Of a stretch of DNA of 42,160 nucleotides, positions 24,131-32,912 are shown piece by piece. The DNA is from Kangiella sp. (lineage in GTDB: Bacteria > Pseudomonadota > Gammaproteobacteria > Enterobacterales > Kangiellaceae). The notes beneath the pieces were generated by a model. The model had not been told where the DNA came from, did not search any database, and worked only from the letters and a program-made list of their open reading frames with translations. The translations under genes were made by a program, and so were the position numbers. Location: assembly GCF_014762745.1 (NCBI RefSeq), contig NZ_JABURJ010000140.1, forward strand, positions 1 through 42,160, given 5' to 3'. The stretch's first letter is position 1, and each line of letters opens with the position of its first letter.

Positions 24131-24496
24131 ATGTTTAAAAGAATTAAAAACTGGTATCAGCAGAGAAAAAAGTCGGCCCTGTTTGAAGCTGAGGTGACTG
24201 TAACCGATAAAGATGGAACTATTACAGTTGCTTATCCCGATGGTACGATACAAACAATCCTGTGGGATAAAATGGAAAGCATAGAAGTTCATACGAATGA
24301 CTCTGGGCCATGGGGAGCAGATGTCTGGTGGGTATTAAGAGCAACCGATTGTTTTTGTAGTTATCCTCAGGGTGCCACTGGAGAAGATGCGCTTATTCCG
24401 AAATACCAAGCACTACCAGGCTTTGATAATGAAGAACTGATAAAAGCAATGGGCTGCACTAGCAATAGGGAATTCATTTGTTGGCATAGAAAGTAA
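24131..24496 (+). CDS. Small protein of unknown function, divergent from the toxin-like operon
   Basis: The 121-aa soluble protein has a basic N-terminus (MFKRIKNWYQQRKK). A beta-rich core contains TVTDKDGTITVAYPDGTIQTILWDKMESIEVHTND, followed by GPWGADVWWVL and the motif YPQGATGEDALIPKYQALPGFDNEELIKAMG. It ends ICWHRK. The layout resembles a widespread family of standalone proteobacterial proteins of unknown function. It is transcribed away from the 952-aa gene across a 218-base gap, which must hold promoters for both. Being the nearest small gene, it could be an immunity protein for the nuclease-like product, but there is no direct sign of this. The Shine-Dalgarno is weak. Confidence 0.6.
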   Translation: MFKRIKNWYQQRKKSALFEAEVTVTDKDGTITVAYPDGTIQTILWDKMESIEVHTNDSGPWGADVWWVLRATDCFCSYPQGATGEDALIPKYQALPGFDNEELIKAMGCTSNREFICWHRK

Positions 24497-24568
24497 TATT
24501 TATGGCTGACTGGCAGCTAATACAAAAATAAAACTGCCAGGGTAGTCATAGTAGTGAAACAGATAAGG

Positions 24569-24961
24569 TTAAGGCAACTGATACTCGAACTCGTAAAAGT
24601 GATTGCCATCTTCAATATAAATATTCATCTGCCCAGACAGTCCTACTAACTGCCCCACGCCCGAATCGGGGATAACTTCGAGAGTTAGTTTCTCGGCTCC
24701 TAATTCCATCACACCGTAATGCTGTAGGACAAAGCTGCCCTGTTTTCCTTCTAGTGAGCCAACCACCTGCTCAATAGCTATATAACCCGCGGATCCTTTG
24801 GTTGGGGTCATAACACTGAGCATTTCGCCATTACTGGTGGCGTCCAATGGGCCGGTGAAGACTTTTTCTATCGACATGCGGCGAAAGGTCATGCCGTCTG
24901 TGCCGTTAATATTTGGTTCTAAAGGGTTTAGCGTTACTGTGAAGCTTCCGTTGATTTGCAT
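24569..24961 (-). CDS. DUF3224-like small protein
   Basis: The 130-aa cytoplasmic protein has the feel of the DUF3224 family: an N-terminal GSFTVTLNP, RMSIEKVFTGPLDATSNGEML, then GSAGYIAIEQVVGSLEGKQGSFVLQHYGVM and LEVIPDSGVGQLVGLSGQM. These form a small beta barrel of allene-oxide-cyclase-like topology in known members. No enzymatic activity is established for the family. It is convergent with the 121-aa gene. A weak inverted repeat (CTGGCAG 24510-24516 / CTGCCAG 24534-24540) lies between the two stops. The gene is divergent from tssC and not part of the secretion operon. Confidence 0.7.
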   Translation of the reverse strand: MQINGSFTVTLNPLEPNINGTDGMTFRRMSIEKVFTGPLDATSNGEMLSVMTPTKGSAGYIAIEQVVGSLEGKQGSFVLQHYGVMELGAEKLTLEVIPDSGVGQLVGLSGQMNIYIEDGNHFYEFEYQLP

Positions 24962-25145
24962 AGTAACCTCTGTCTCTATTAAGTCTCCACAATGTAGTAC
25001 AAGCCAGTTATCACATCAAGCATTGAAATTAAGCATCAAATTGTACCTTTCAGATATATTTCACATTTTTCTAGTTTAGATGGTGCTCGCAAGCTGGTAG
25101 ACTTGCACGCTTCGTAAAACCCCATAACAGAGCGTTGTCGAGTGC

Positions 25146-26543
25146 ATGGAGCTGAACGCGTCTAATTTACAAGCCTCCCAGCAAGGATTGCTTAGTCCCC
25201 ATCTAGAGCAACCACCTGTTGCTGTGCGTGATTTACAGCAGTTTGTAGACCTGATTACGCGACTGGTCGTAGAGATCGACGAGTATCTCAATACAGCGGT
25301 TAACACCATACTGCATCATCCGAGATTTCAGAAACTCGAGGCAGACTGGCGGGCGGTAAGCTATCTCTGTCATGAAAAGGCGCGCTACAGCAACAAGCGT
25401 AAGCTCAAAATAAAGGTGCTGGATGTCAGTTTTCAGGCCCTTGCCAAGGATTTGGGCAAGGTGCTGGACTATGAGCAGAGCGAAATCTACAAAAAGGTCT
25501 ATGAGGGGGAATACGACAGGCCCGGTGGAGAGCCATTTTCCCTGTTGATCGGAAGCTACAAGATTCAGTTGCAACGCAGGCCGGGCATCATCAGCGATAT
25601 CGAAGTGCTGAAACTCATGGGCAAGATAGCCGCAGTCTCATTCGCGCCATTTATCTGTAATACCAAGGCTGAGTTCTTCGGCATTGACAGTTTTGCTGGT
25701 CTGCACCCCAATCTGAAATTAAAGGATCTGTTCCGGCAGAGCGAATATCGCGAATGGAACAGCCTGCGAACCGAAGCGGAAAGTCGCTATCTGGGTTGCG
25801 TCATTCCGGAGATTTTAATCAGGAAGCGTTACCAGAGAAGCCTCTACAACAATCAACTGCTGTTCGAAGAAACCATCAAACATGAGCGCGAAAGGCTGTG
25901 GGCTAATGGCTGTTTTGCTTTTGCTGCGGTGACCATGCGCGCTTTTGCGGAATATGGCTGGTACGTGACGATTAGGGGCATGAAGCGCGATCAGGTAGGC
26001 GGTGGCATGGTTGATGGCCTGCCTTATGAAGAAAATCCGGAGCTGGTGATAAAGGTTCCGCCGGTCAGTGCCTGGATTCAGGAGCGGCAGGCCAGAGCCC
26101 TGGAAGCCAGCGGCTTTATTCCAATCACAATTATTAAGCATACCCCTTATCTTCTATTCCAGAGTAACTATTCGATCTTTGAAGTGAAAGAGCAGGAAAA
26201 CACCTCAAGTAAGCTGGCGGGAATGCTGCAATATATTTTATGTGTTTCAAGATTTGCTCATTACATCAAAGTCATTAGCCGTCAAAAGATTGGTAAGTTC
26301 CTGAGTGAGGAAGAATGCGAGCAATATCTGGAGCGATGGTTGCGACAATATGTCTCGGCCAGCCAAAGCACCTCGATGGAGCTCAAGGCCAAGTATCCGT
26401 TACGAGCAGCACAGATTAAAGTTTCAGCCAAGCATAACAGCCCGGGCAGCTTTGAGTGTCAGATGATGATTGAGCCGCACTATCAGCTGGATGGTATCGA
26501 AAGCAAAATCAGCTTTACCACAGAAATTAAAAATAGCGAGTAG
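25146..26543 (+). CDS. tssC: T6SS contractile sheath large subunit TssC (VipB/ImpC/EvpB)
   Basis: This protein forms the contractile sheath of the type VI secretion system together with TssB. Its 465 aa are slightly short for TssC because the N-terminus before VEIDEYLNTAVNTILHHPRFQKLEADWRAVSYL is brief. The family landmarks KLKIKVLDVSFQALAKDL, YEGEYDRPGGEPFSLLIGSY, AAVSFAPFICNTKAEFFGIDSF and WNSLRTEAESRYLGCVIPEILIRKRY are all visible. An in-frame stop 21 bases upstream (25125) rules out extension. The Shine-Dalgarno is weak. It opens the plus-strand T6SS operon, but tssB, its usual upstream partner, is not in the window. The 184-base gap before it must hold the operon promoter. Confidence 0.92.
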   Translation: MELNASNLQASQQGLLSPHLEQPPVAVRDLQQFVDLITRLVVEIDEYLNTAVNTILHHPRFQKLEADWRAVSYLCHEKARYSNKRKLKIKVLDVSFQALAKDLGKVLDYEQSEIYKKVYEGEYDRPGGEPFSLLIGSYKIQLQRRPGIISDIEVLKLMGKIAAVSFAPFICNTKAEFFGIDSFAGLHPNLKLKDLFRQSEYREWNSLRTEAESRYLGCVIPEILIRKRYQRSLYNNQLLFEETIKHERERLWANGCFAFAAVTMRAFAEYGWYVTIRGMKRDQVGGGMVDGLPYEENPELVIKVPPVSAWIQERQARALEASGFIPITIIKHTPYLLFQSNYSIFEVKEQENTSSKLAGMLQYILCVSRFAHYIKVISRQKIGKFLSEEECEQYLERWLRQYVSASQSTSMELKAKYPLRAAQIKVSAKHNSPGSFECQMMIEPHYQLDGIESKISFTTEIKNSE

Positions 26544-26546
26544 AGC

Positions 26547-26975
26547 ATGGAAAGTTTGTGGGAAAGATTAACCGGAAAAGAGATCACCAGCGAGCAGGAC
26601 TGGCTGGCGAAGTCGATCTGTGAAGACCTGAAAAGAATGCTGAATACCCGAAAGAGTCTGCTGCTGACTGGTGAGCAGTTTCCTAACGCAAAAAGGTCGA
26701 TTCTAAACTACGGCATTAATGACTTTAACTTTGGCAGCGTTGGTACCGAAGAGGAAAGAAAAGAGCTGGCGAATCAGATCCATCAGGTGATCAGGGAATA
26801 TGAACCGCGCATAGAAAATATGATTATCGAAATCCTGGAAAATAAGAATAAAGAAGACCGAGTGTTACGGCTGGATATTAAAGCTGAACTGAAAACCAAG
26901 GAGCAGATAAATATTAGAACCAATATTGATGTGATGGAAAATGCTAGCGAAATAAAGGAGCTCTATCATGAGTGA
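26547..26975 (+). CDS. tssE: T6SS baseplate protein TssE (gp25-like)
   Basis: The 142-aa gp25-like baseplate wedge component initiates sheath assembly in the cytoplasm. Visible landmarks are the N-terminal SLWERLTG, SICEDLKRMLNTRKS, the family-typical YGINDFNFGS, and a C-terminal strand pair around LRLDIKAELKTKEQINIRTNID. Length is normal. It begins three bases after tssC and overlaps tssF by eight bases (ATGAGTGA), so the three genes are transcribed and translated together. Despite the family's old lysozyme label, it is structural. Confidence 0.9.
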   Translation: MESLWERLTGKEITSEQDWLAKSICEDLKRMLNTRKSLLLTGEQFPNAKRSILNYGINDFNFGSVGTEEERKELANQIHQVIREYEPRIENMIIEILENKNKEDRVLRLDIKAELKTKEQINIRTNIDVMENASEIKELYHE

Positions 26976-28740
26976 CAGATTGCTGAGCTACTTTGAGCGT
27001 GAGCTGGAATCGATCAAGCAGGAAGCGGTGGAGTTTGCCCGGGCCAATCCTGGTCTGGCGCCCAACCTTGGGATTAATGAGAAGGGCATTGACGACCCGA
27101 ATGTAAATCGACTCATTGAATCAGTAGCATTTTTGAACGCAAAAATCAGTAAGAAGCTGGATGATGGTGTTGATGAACTGGCTGAGTCGATTATGGGTAC
27201 TTTATACCCTGATGTGGAGGCACCCTTTCCAGCAACCAGCGCTATAAAATGTGTTCTGGATGGTAGTTTGACGACGACTACTCGAATAGAGAAAGGCGAG
27301 TTAATCAGTGTCGTCGATGATAAGGGCGAAGAGTGGACCTTTGCCACAGCTGCCAGCACAGAGTTGGCGCCAATAGATATTGTAAATGCAACCTATAGCC
27401 GATTGCCCTTTGAAAAACCAGAACACAAAGCCAGTAGCCACATTAAAGCAAAGCTAACTATTGAGCTTGCAGTACAAAAAGTAGTGGCCAAGGATGAAGT
27501 GATAGCAATCAATCAAATTGGTCTGAAGCTAAATGATGAGCCGAGAATCAATAGCCTGCTGTATCAGGCAATGGCAAGAGATCTAGTTTGCCTTGAGCTA
27601 GTTTATGGTGACTGCAGCAAGGTGCTGGATAGCGGTGTAATGAAAAAGGCCGGTTTTGATATCGATTTGAATCTGTTACCCAAAAGTTATCAGCAACTGG
27701 ACTCCATGCAACTGGCACGCGAAGTATTGAATTCGCAACAGAGCTTTGAGCATTTGTTATTGGACCAGCTGGAACTTGAATTAAAGGCAACCGAGAGATT
27801 GGTCATAAACCTTTATCTGCTGACCGACAATCCAGAACTTGAGCAAGCAATTACCCATAAGAGTTTTGCCTATGGCTGTCTGCCGGTGCTCAATCTGTTC
27901 CAGCAGGCTGCAGAGCCTTATAAGTTAAAAGGCAATGAGACGCGTGAGATTGAGGTGCGCGGAAGTAAAGGAGAAATCCTTGAGGTTTATAAAGTCGATA
28001 GAGTGGATTATTTACAGGGAAAATCCGAGCGACAAACACTGGCCGCCGCCTATCAGCCAGGGATTGAGCTAGAAGGCTCATTAAGATGGTCAGCAAAGCG
28101 CATTCATAAATCGGCACAGCAGGGTAGTTACAGTAAAACGGTGCTCAGCATTTTGGGTAACGAAGAGCAGGATGAACACATCATTTGTCCGATGGTCTGG
28201 GTAAAAAACCATAAGGACATCAGCCGAGTTATCAATAGAGCTCAAAAACTGGTGATACAGTTTCATGAAGCGCGCTCAGAATTAAAATCGGTTGAGTTGG
28301 TTGAAACTGTGCGTGCGGGAAAAAGTGTGGAGCACAATGGTCAGGCTCGTTGGTCATTGTTGAAGAAGACTGGGATCGGCTACATCACAACTAATGGCGT
28401 CGCGGCCTTACAGGAAATTCTACAGCAGGCAAATATCTACAAGGATAATCAAATCAATTTGATGATTGAAGCGATTACAGATTGCAAAACTGAGCGAATA
28501 GTTAAGCGTGCCTTTGATAAAAAGCATTCCGGTTTTATTAGTGGGCAAAAAGTAACGGTACAGATATCAACCGAGCCCTTTGGCAACTTTAGTCTCTATC
28601 TGTTTGGTTTGGTGATAAGTCGCCTGTTAACAGAACTGACCGCGATTAATAGTTTTACCGAGTTAGAGATAGTAACTAATGGCCAACATCAACAAAAACT
28701 GCGATACCCGGCGCGCATGGGTCAGATTCAGTTTATATAA
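26968..28740 (+). CDS. tssF: T6SS baseplate protein TssF (VasA/ImpG)
   Basis: The 590-aa T6SS baseplate wedge protein partners with TssG. The N-terminus is diagnostic: LLSYFERELESIKQEAVEFARANPGLAPNLGI, then DPNVNRLIESVAFLNAKISKKLDD and LYPDVEAPFPATSAIKCVLD. The C-terminus has the expected FGNFSLYLFGLVISRLLTELTAINSFTELEI. Length is normal. AAGGAG precedes the ATG, which overlaps the end of tssE. tssG follows after 11 bases. Confidence 0.95.
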   Translation: MSDRLLSYFERELESIKQEAVEFARANPGLAPNLGINEKGIDDPNVNRLIESVAFLNAKISKKLDDGVDELAESIMGTLYPDVEAPFPATSAIKCVLDGSLTTTTRIEKGELISVVDDKGEEWTFATAASTELAPIDIVNATYSRLPFEKPEHKASSHIKAKLTIELAVQKVVAKDEVIAINQIGLKLNDEPRINSLLYQAMARDLVCLELVYGDCSKVLDSGVMKKAGFDIDLNLLPKSYQQLDSMQLAREVLNSQQSFEHLLLDQLELELKATERLVINLYLLTDNPELEQAITHKSFAYGCLPVLNLFQQAAEPYKLKGNETREIEVRGSKGEILEVYKVDRVDYLQGKSERQTLAAAYQPGIELEGSLRWSAKRIHKSAQQGSYSKTVLSILGNEEQDEHIICPMVWVKNHKDISRVINRAQKLVIQFHEARSELKSVELVETVRAGKSVEHNGQARWSLLKKTGIGYITTNGVAALQEILQQANIYKDNQINLMIEAITDCKTERIVKRAFDKKHSGFISGQKVTVQISTEPFGNFSLYLFGLVISRLLTELTAINSFTELEIVTNGQHQQKLRYPARMGQIQFI

Positions 28741-28751
28741 ATGAGGCGGCA

Positions 28752-29546
28752 ATGATTAGACAAAGCGATGTGCTTGATCTTCACCGGGCAGTATCAGACC
28801 AGCAAAATCTGGGATTAAATTTACTCGATGCCTATAGCCCGCTGCCGGAGATATTCAGTCAGGACATACTGCAAAGCATCAAGGATCAGGGAGCAGGTGC
28901 GGATACCTTTCTGTTAATGCTGACCAGGCGATTGAATCAACTGCTTGCGAAGGGAAAAAAGCGTTGTCAGTTAGCACCTGCGTTAAGTCATACAGCCAAT
29001 GATCTGGATATTGCCAGTAGTCTGTACCAAACAAGAATGGTGTCAGCCAATAACGACCGGGCGGCCACCTATTATTGCGGGCTGATGCCAACTACCGTTA
29101 ATACAGCGGCAGCGCTCAAAACAGTTATAGAGCATTGGCTGGTTGGCTATCTCGATAAGGTTGAAATTGAACAATGTGTCGGCAGTTGGTTGGCCATACC
29201 TGATGAGCACAAAAGCCGACTGGGCAACGCGGGTAGTTTTAACCGCCTGGGACTGGATGTGATGCTTGGCGAAAAGCAGTGGAACTATGAGCAGAAACTT
29301 GTAATCCGATTATACGTTAGAGATCAGCTGGGCCAGCAAAAATGGCTGGAGATGAAACAACAGTCGAAGGCTATTAAACAGATGATTAATAGCTATCTGG
29401 ACTCTGCAATTGAATATGAAGTAGCAGCAGTAATCAATCCTAATCTAGGCAAAGCTGCACAACTGAGTTCTGCTAACGGTGGCTCAGAACTGGGCGCTGA
29501 TAGCTGGCTTGGTAATTTGAATGAAACAACTCAAGTAGTTTTATAA
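28752..29546 (+). CDS. tssG: T6SS baseplate protein TssG (VasB/ImpH)
   Basis: TssG is the smaller wedge partner of TssF in the T6SS baseplate. The 264-aa product is shorter than many TssG proteins (commonly over 300 aa). Its assignment rests on position between tssF and clpV and on the segments AATYYCGLMPTTVNTAAALKTVIEHWLVGYLDKVEIEQCVGSWLAIP and FNRLGLDVMLGEKQWNYEQKLVIRLYV, which match the TssG core. The N-terminal part is divergent. It is cotranscribed with tssF (11-base gap) and tssH (13-base gap). Confidence 0.85.
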   Translation: MIRQSDVLDLHRAVSDQQNLGLNLLDAYSPLPEIFSQDILQSIKDQGAGADTFLLMLTRRLNQLLAKGKKRCQLAPALSHTANDLDIASSLYQTRMVSANNDRAATYYCGLMPTTVNTAAALKTVIEHWLVGYLDKVEIEQCVGSWLAIPDEHKSRLGNAGSFNRLGLDVMLGEKQWNYEQKLVIRLYVRDQLGQQKWLEMKQQSKAIKQMINSYLDSAIEYEVAAVINPNLGKAAQLSSANGGSELGADSWLGNLNETTQVVL

Positions 29547-29559
29547 AAAGGAAACGACA

Positions 29560-32214
29560 ATGGCAAACAAAGAAATACGGAATTTAATCGAAAAGTTAAA
29601 TGATGAATGTAAGTCTTCGCTGGAAAAGGCAGTGGCTACCTGTTTTAGCAAGACCCATTATTATGTGGAAATACAGCACTGGTTAATTGAGCTGTTAAAA
29701 AGCGAAACCAATGATGTGCATGAAATTTTGAAGTACTTTGCAGTCAATAGTGATCTGCTGGAACAGGATATCTTAAAAGCAGAACAGCAGTTTAAAACTG
29801 GTAATGGACACGCACCGGCTTTATCCGAGTATCTGATGAAGATGATACAGAAGGCCTGGGTTTCTGCCTCGATTAACCAGCAAAGTAACAGTGTTCGTTC
29901 GGGTCACTTATTCTTAGTGCTGTGCAACGATGACAGCCTGTCGTTTTTGATGTCTGGCATGAGCAAGGAACTGAGTAAGATTGATTGTGCAGAGCTGGAA
30001 GCCGACTTTGCCACCATAGTATCAGGTAGCAGCGAAAATATCGGCAGTCAGCCACAAGATGCAGCGATAAAAAAAGCTGGCAGCCAAAAGGCGCTGGAGC
30101 AATATACGATTGATCTGACCCAGCAGGCGCAGGCGGGTGAACTGGATCCGGTTCTAGGGCGCGAAAATGAAGTCAGACAGATGATCGATATTTTGACCAG
30201 GCGTCGTCAGAACAATCCAATCCTGACCGGTGAAGCGGGTGTCGGTAAAACAGCGGTAGTGGAAGGTCTGGCACAGAAAATTATCAGCAAAGAAGTTCCT
30301 GAGGTATTACATAACGTATCGATCCGAGTATTGGACATGGGGTTATTGCAGGCCGGGGCTGGCGTAAAAGGTGAGTTTGAGAACCGCCTGAAGCAGGTAA
30401 TTGCCGATGTAAAGTCTTCCATCAAGCCGGTAATTTTGTTCATTGATGAAGCTCATACCATGATTGGAGCCGGTGGTGCAGAAGGCCAGAATGACGCGGC
30501 CAATCTGTTAAAACCTGCATTGGCCAGAGGTGAGTTAAGAGTGATTGCCGCCACCACCTGGGCCGAATATAAAAAATACTTCGAGAAAGATGCCGCCCTA
30601 TCGAGACGTTTCCAGGTGGTAAAGGTTGAAGAGCCGGATGTCAGTACTGCCATTGATATCATGCGTGGCGTTTCGGAAGTAATGGCAAAACATCATAAGG
30701 TGCATATTCTTGATGAAGCCCTGACCAGTTGTGTCCTGTTATCACAACGCTACATCCCTTCAAGGCAGCTGCCAGATAAATCGGTGAGCCTACTAGATAC
30801 TGCCTGTGCCCGAGTCAACCTGAGCCAGAATGCCAAACCGGCAGTGATCGAGGCAAGTGAGAAATCCGTAGAAAGCTGGCAAAAAGAACTGGCCATCTGT
30901 GAAATTGAGGGGACTCATGAGGAGCGAGTGGCAGAGCTCAAGGCATTGATTGAGCAGGAGCAAAAGACGCTGCAAGGTTTAAACGACAAGTGGCAGGCGG
31001 AACTGGCGATAGTTAAAAAGATACATGCCTATCACGAGCAGGAAGAAAAGAAGCCAGGGCAACTGGAAAAATTAAGGGCTGAGCTTGATTTTGTGCAACA
31101 AGGAAGTCCAATGGTCTTTGAAACTGTCAATGAGGCGGTAATTGCGACCATCGTTTCAGACTGGACAGGCATTCCTGTCGGCAAAATGAAAAAGCAGAAT
31201 ATCAATCAGGTGCTGGAACTGGAAGAGCAGCTGACGGAGCGTGTGCGTGGCCAGGATTTGGCCCTGAAAGCCATTGCGCAAAGTATGCGCGTGTCAGCCG
31301 CCAAGCTGATGGATCCAAACAAGCCACGTGGAGTTTTCATGCTCGCTGGCCCAAGCGGTGTCGGTAAAACGGAGACTGCATTGGCTTTGGCTGAGACCCT
31401 TTATGGTAGCGAGAGAAACGTGATAACGATTAATATGTCGGAGTTTAAGGAAGAGCATAAGGTATCACTCTTGATGGGTTCGCCTCCGGGTTATATCGGT
31501 TATGGTGAAGGCGGCATCCTGACCGAGGCAGTAAGACGCAATCCCTATTCAGTGATACTACTGGATGAGATGGAAAAGGCACATCCGGGCGTACAGGAGG
31601 TGTTCTTTCAGGTATTTGATAAGGGCATGATGAAAGACGGCGAAGGCCGAGATATCGACTTCAAAAATAGTGTGATCCTGATGACCACTAATGCCGGAAC
31701 TGAAACCATGATGGATTATGCGCGATTAGAGGCTGATGATGAAGAAGCTGTCGAGACTACGCCAGAGCAGGAATATGAAGAACTGACTCAGGTTTTGCAT
31801 CAGGATTTGTTGCCCTATTTCAAGCCTGCCTTCCTTGGGCGCGCCACCTTGCTGGCCTACAAGGCGCTGGACCAGGAGATCCTGCGGGATATCACGAAAA
31901 TTCAGTTGGCTAAAGTAAGCGATCGGGTTAGGGATTCCTATAAGGTGGTCTGCACCTTTGCTGACGAACTGATTGAGAATATTGTCGAACGCTGCACAGA
32001 AACTGACTCTGGCGCTCGTAATATCCAGAAAATCATTCAGCAGAGTATCCTGCCGCAAATTTCCGATTATTTCCTGACCCGCCTGCTGCAGGAAGATGAG
32101 CTGCAGAATGTTACCGTGCTGCTGAAAGATGGCGAACTGGAGATAAGCACGGAAGCATATTTGCCAGCGCAGGAGACCAGTCAGCAGCAATCGCCAGAAT
32201 TGACGGCACAATAA
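29560..32214 (+). CDS. clpV: T6SS sheath-disassembly ATPase TssH (ClpV)
   Basis: This AAA+ unfoldase of the Clp/HSP100 family recycles contracted T6SS sheaths. The 884-aa protein has an N-terminal helical domain (1-160). AAA module 1 has Walker A GEAGVGKT (224-231) and Walker B VILFIDEAH (Asp296, Glu297). A coiled middle domain spans ~430-545. AAA module 2 has Walker A GPSGVGKT (597-604) and Walker B VILLDEMEKAH (Asp669, Glu670). The sequence ends in a short Gln-rich tail. Context in the T6SS operon and the divergent N-domain favour ClpV over ClpB. AAAGGAA precedes the ATG. Confidence 0.95.
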   Translation: MANKEIRNLIEKLNDECKSSLEKAVATCFSKTHYYVEIQHWLIELLKSETNDVHEILKYFAVNSDLLEQDILKAEQQFKTGNGHAPALSEYLMKMIQKAWVSASINQQSNSVRSGHLFLVLCNDDSLSFLMSGMSKELSKIDCAELEADFATIVSGSSENIGSQPQDAAIKKAGSQKALEQYTIDLTQQAQAGELDPVLGRENEVRQMIDILTRRRQNNPILTGEAGVGKTAVVEGLAQKIISKEVPEVLHNVSIRVLDMGLLQAGAGVKGEFENRLKQVIADVKSSIKPVILFIDEAHTMIGAGGAEGQNDAANLLKPALARGELRVIAATTWAEYKKYFEKDAALSRRFQVVKVEEPDVSTAIDIMRGVSEVMAKHHKVHILDEALTSCVLLSQRYIPSRQLPDKSVSLLDTACARVNLSQNAKPAVIEASEKSVESWQKELAICEIEGTHEERVAELKALIEQEQKTLQGLNDKWQAELAIVKKIHAYHEQEEKKPGQLEKLRAELDFVQQGSPMVFETVNEAVIATIVSDWTGIPVGKMKKQNINQVLELEEQLTERVRGQDLALKAIAQSMRVSAAKLMDPNKPRGVFMLAGPSGVGKTETALALAETLYGSERNVITINMSEFKEEHKVSLLMGSPPGYIGYGEGGILTEAVRRNPYSVILLDEMEKAHPGVQEVFFQVFDKGMMKDGEGRDIDFKNSVILMTTNAGTETMMDYARLEADDEEAVETTPEQEYEELTQVLHQDLLPYFKPAFLGRATLLAYKALDQEILRDITKIQLAKVSDRVRDSYKVVCTFADELIENIVERCTETDSGARNIQKIIQQSILPQISDYFLTRLLQEDELQNVTVLLKDGELEISTEAYLPAQETSQQQSPELTAQ

Positions 32215-32280
32215 TATGACCTATTTCAAAAAAAACTGCGATCAGTAAAAAAAGAGTTGAAAATTTTGAAGTAAACGATA

Positions 32281-32307
32281 GTATCTCGGATGTATCTGAT
32301 ATATCAG
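32281..32307 (+). promoter_or_regulatory. Repeat and palindrome ahead of hcp
   Basis: GTATCT occurs at 32281-32286 and 32292-32297 (11-bp period) and runs into the perfect palindrome CTGATATATCAG (32296-32307). The 151-base gap between clpV and hcp is the likely site of a separate hcp promoter. A regulator is inferred, not shown. Confidence 0.3.
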
Positions 32308-32365
32308 GTCGCAAATGATGCTTTTTTAAGCGGAATATAGTCAAAACAAAAAAGGAGTAATATTC

Positions 32366-32839
32366 ATGTCGATTTTCATGAATTATGACAACATCAAGGG
32401 TGAAGCTACTGCAAAAGGACACGAAGATTGGATTGATGTGCTATCAATCGATTGGGGTGTTCAGCGTGGTATTACTGCTCGAGTAGGTACCAGCAAGGAT
32501 CGTGAAGCTACTTCAGCGGACGTTAGCGAGTTGCGTGTAACGAAATACATGGACAACACAACGCCATACCTGTTTAAAGAGGCATGCGTTGGTAAAGGTA
32601 AGAAAGTTGAGTTACACCTGACTAAAACGGGCGATACTCTAGAGAGCTACATGGAGTATGTATTGAGTGACTGCATGATTAGTGGATACCGTGTGAATTC
32701 TGATGGCGAGCGTCCAGTTGAAGAAATCACATTGAGCTTTACTAAGATTGAACAGAAATACACACCGTATGACGATGACCATAAAGCTAGTAGTCCAATT
32801 AGCAATGGTTATGATGTTGCTAAAGCTTCTATGATGTAA
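32366..32839 (+). CDS. hcp: T6SS inner-tube protein Hcp (TssD)
   Basis: Hcp hexamers stack into the inner tube expelled by the T6SS and can carry small effectors. The 157-aa product has the Hcp1-type pattern: MSIFMNYDNIKGEATAKGHEDWIDVLSIDWGVQR, then VSELRVTKYMDNTTPYLFKEACVGKGKKVELHLTK, and a late SFTKIEQKYTPYD. A strong AAAAAAGGAG site precedes the ATG. It follows clpV after 151 bases with probable promoter elements and is followed by a terminator, so it can be expressed as a single abundant transcript. Confidence 0.95.
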   Translation: MSIFMNYDNIKGEATAKGHEDWIDVLSIDWGVQRGITARVGTSKDREATSADVSELRVTKYMDNTTPYLFKEACVGKGKKVELHLTKTGDTLESYMEYVLSDCMISGYRVNSDGERPVEEITLSFTKIEQKYTPYDDDHKASSPISNGYDVAKASMM

Positions 32840-32845
32840 AACCAG

Positions 32846-32879
32846 ATACGGCACAGTTCAGGCTGTGTCGTATTTTTTT
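32846..32879 (+). terminator. Rho-independent terminator between hcp and vgrG
   Basis: ATACGGCACAG pairs with CTGTGTCGTAT (11 pairs, one G-U) around a TTCAGG loop and is followed by seven T. It lies 6 bases after the hcp stop and would reduce read-through into vgrG. Confidence 0.9.
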
Positions 32880-32912
32880 CTCAGTACCATTTAATGTATA
32901 CAAGGATCGTTG

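Noticed and set aside
24510-24540. Inverted repeat CTGGCAG/CTGCCAG as a terminator
   Set aside because: The loop is 17 bases and no T run follows, so support is too weak for a feature.
32910-32912. TTG start one codon before the vgrG ATG
   Set aside because: The adjacent ATG is better spaced from the AAGGA site.
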